From Plesiomonas sp051652165 (GTDB taxonomy: Bacteria; Pseudomonadota; Gammaproteobacteria; Enterobacterales; CAMTGL01), in NCBI RefSeq assembly GCF_051652165.1, contig NZ_JBOFTR010000003.1:211461-275460 (forward strand): DNA of 64,000 nucleotides, in the 5' to 3' direction. A model generated the notes under the pieces. The model did not search any database and was not told where the DNA came from. It saw only the letters and a program-made list of their open reading frames with translations. Made by a program: the position numbers and the translations under genes. Below, in pieces: positions 62,869 to 64,000 of this stretch (position 1 is the first letter of the stretch; each line of letters opens with the position of its first letter).

Positions 62869-63696
62869 TTATCTGATTCGTTCCTTATACGTATAGCACT
62901 CCGCGCGTCCACGCCGACAAAACCCTAATAACGTTAAATTCCCTTTTTGTGCCTGTTCAACGGCCATCTCAGTCACTGCAGACATCGCCAGTAGAGTCTC
63001 TATACCTGCTGAAACCGTTTTTTGCACCATCTCGTAACTGGCTCGGCTCGTCACTAAAATAGCACCTTCAGTACAGTTATCCCGACACAAATGACCAATC
63101 AACTTATCTAACGCAATATGCCGACCAACATCCTCACGGATAGCCAAAATTTCACCCTCACACGACAAATGGATTGCGGCATGTGTTGCCCCCGTCAGAG
63201 CCCCTAAAACCTGGCGATCACTCAATTGATCCAACACACGATCTAATGCTCCTAAACTAAAATATTGTGAAAAAGAGAGTGGTTTTACTGAACGTACCAC
63301 ATGATCCAGCTGCTCAGCCCCACATACACCACAACCGGTTCTTCCTGCCAACATACGTCTTGTTGTCTTAAGCCGGCTCAAACAACGGTTAGCAAGCTCA
63401 ATATGCAGCTCAATACCTTTACTCGTCTCTTCCTGCCGATAGTCATGCACATCATAAGCATGCTCAATAATGCCTTCAGTGAGTGAAAAACCTAACGCAA
63501 AATCTTCAAGATTGCTCGGCGAACACATCATTACGGTATGTGAAATACCGTTATAAACCAAGGCAACTGGCTTTTCTGTTGGTAATATCACCCCTGTTTC
63601 ATGGCTCGCTATACGCTCATCAGAACCGGTTTTTAATGTAAAACGGGAAATATCATACGTACGGCAAAGAGCCTCTGAAACCAATTCAGGTATCAT
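62869..63696 (-). CDS. fdhD: Formate dehydrogenase accessory sulfurtransferase FdhD
   Basis: Transfers sulfur from IscS to the molybdenum cofactor so that formate dehydrogenases become active. It has 275 residues, against 277 in E. coli. The catalytic pair lies in GRTGCGVCGAEQ (about residues 117-128). The C-terminal DVGRHIALDKLIGHL and VTSRASYEMVQKT are typical. It implies the cell has at least one FdhD-dependent formate dehydrogenase elsewhere. It lies downstream of an rRNA operon terminator, on the same strand. Confidence 0.96.
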   Translation of the reverse strand: MIPELVSEALCRTYDISRFTLKTGSDERIASHETGVILPTEKPVALVYNGISHTVMMCSPSNLEDFALGFSLTEGIIEHAYDVHDYRQEETSKGIELHIELANRCLSRLKTTRRMLAGRTGCGVCGAEQLDHVVRSVKPLSFSQYFSLGALDRVLDQLSDRQVLGALTGATHAAIHLSCEGEILAIREDVGRHIALDKLIGHLCRDNCTEGAILVTSRASYEMVQKTVSAGIETLLAMSAVTEMAVEQAQKGNLTLLGFCRRGRAECYTYKERIR

Positions 63697-63869
63697 AAAA
63701 TCCTTCTCATTAATGCATCAGCAGTTGTCATTACAGTAACGCCAAGCAGCCAATATTTTTATCAAAAAACAGAATATTTAAGAACGTTATTTTTAGGGAT
63801 AGACAAAAAACCCAGCCAAACTCATGTTCCCTATCAAACTCAGCTCAATATTGCCAAAACTCCAAACGC

Positions 63870-63897
63870 AAAAAGCCCATCCTTTCGGATGGGCTTT
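63870..63897 (-). terminator. rRNA operon terminator
   Basis: GGATGGGCTTT/AAAGCCCATCC stem with the TTTC-type tetraloop, followed on the minus strand by TTTTT. It follows the 5S 3' end by about 12 bases. Confidence 0.9.
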
Positions 63898-63908
63898 CTA
63901 CTTATTTG

Positions 63909-64000
63909 ATGCCTGGCAGTTCCCTACTCTCGCATGGGGAGACCCCACACTACCATCGGCGCTACGGCGTTTCACTGCTGAGTTCGGCATGGGGTCAGGT
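63909..64000 (-). rRNA. rrf: 5S ribosomal RNA, 3' part (runs off window)
   Basis: The minus strand reads ACCTGACCCCATGCCGAACT at the edge, then CGCCGTAGCGCCGATGGTAG and CGAGAGTAGGGAACTGCCAG, ending in GCAT, matching E. coli 5S rRNA closely. About the first 28 bases of the gene are outside. It marks the end of an rRNA operon coming from the right. Confidence 0.97.

Overview
The window is a piece of chromosome from a gammaproteobacterium with moderately AT-rich DNA. Nearly every protein is close in sequence and length to its Escherichia coli counterpart (for example MreB 347 aa, Fis 98 aa, DegS 355 aa). However, petABC sits between sspA and rpsI, and a short type II dehydroquinase (aroQ) lies ahead of accBC, which is not the Enterobacterales layout. 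An Aeromonadales/Vibrionales-like lineage is my guess; genus cannot be read from the sequence. Almost all of it is conserved housekeeping DNA. No insertion sequence, prophage, CRISPR array or tRNA was seen.

Layout: 1-4025 (minus) is the start of the dcw division/wall cluster, read mraZ-rsmH-ftsL-ftsI-murE, with a promoter and a four-repeat MraZ operator. 4235-4660 holds RNase P RNA. 4704-9176 holds rsmI facing the lpoA-yraN-diaA-dolP group. 9396-15693 (minus) holds sspAB, the cytochrome bc1 operon petABC, rplM-rpsI and zapE. 15869-18971 (plus) holds zapG, degQ and degS. 19190-23851 (minus) holds mlaFEDCB-ibaG-murA. 24154-32057 (plus) holds yrbG-kdsD-kdsC-lptC-lptA-lptB-rpoN-hpf-ptsN-rapZ-npr, linking LPS synthesis and export to the nitrogen-PTS. 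32258-38187 holds a cytochrome b561/b562 pair, pmbA (tldE), darP, tldD and a nitrilase-family gene. 38187-49056 (minus) holds yhdP-rng-maf-mreD-mreC-mreB and csrD. 49357-56320 (plus) holds acuI, aroQ, accB, accC, yhdT, panF and prmA. 56445-61238 (minus) is a four-gene export operon (TolC-HlyD-permease-permease) with no ATPase gene. 61485-62771 holds dusB-fis, then fdhD, and the 3' end of an rRNA operon (5S) runs off the right edge.

The gene set is dominated by envelope work: peptidoglycan precursor and septal synthesis (murE, murA, ftsI, ftsL, lpoA), rod shape (mreBCD), outer-membrane lipid homeostasis (mla, yhdP, dolP), LPS assembly (kdsD, kdsC, lptABC) and periplasmic stress proteolysis (degQ, degS). 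Respiration (petABC, b561/b562, fdhD), fatty-acid initiation (accBC, panF for pantothenate) and global regulation (rpoN, fis, csrD, hpf, rapZ) are also present.

The clearest unexplained items are the ATPase-less ABC-2 export operon placed between prmA and dusB-fis, a cluster of interleaved inverted repeats after degS, a 15-bp perfect inverted repeat between panF and prmA, a palindrome between mlaF and yrbG, and an 809-bp non-coding interval before aroQ that holds a strong terminator and two operator-like palindromes. I did not find a clearly new multi-gene defence or metabolic system.
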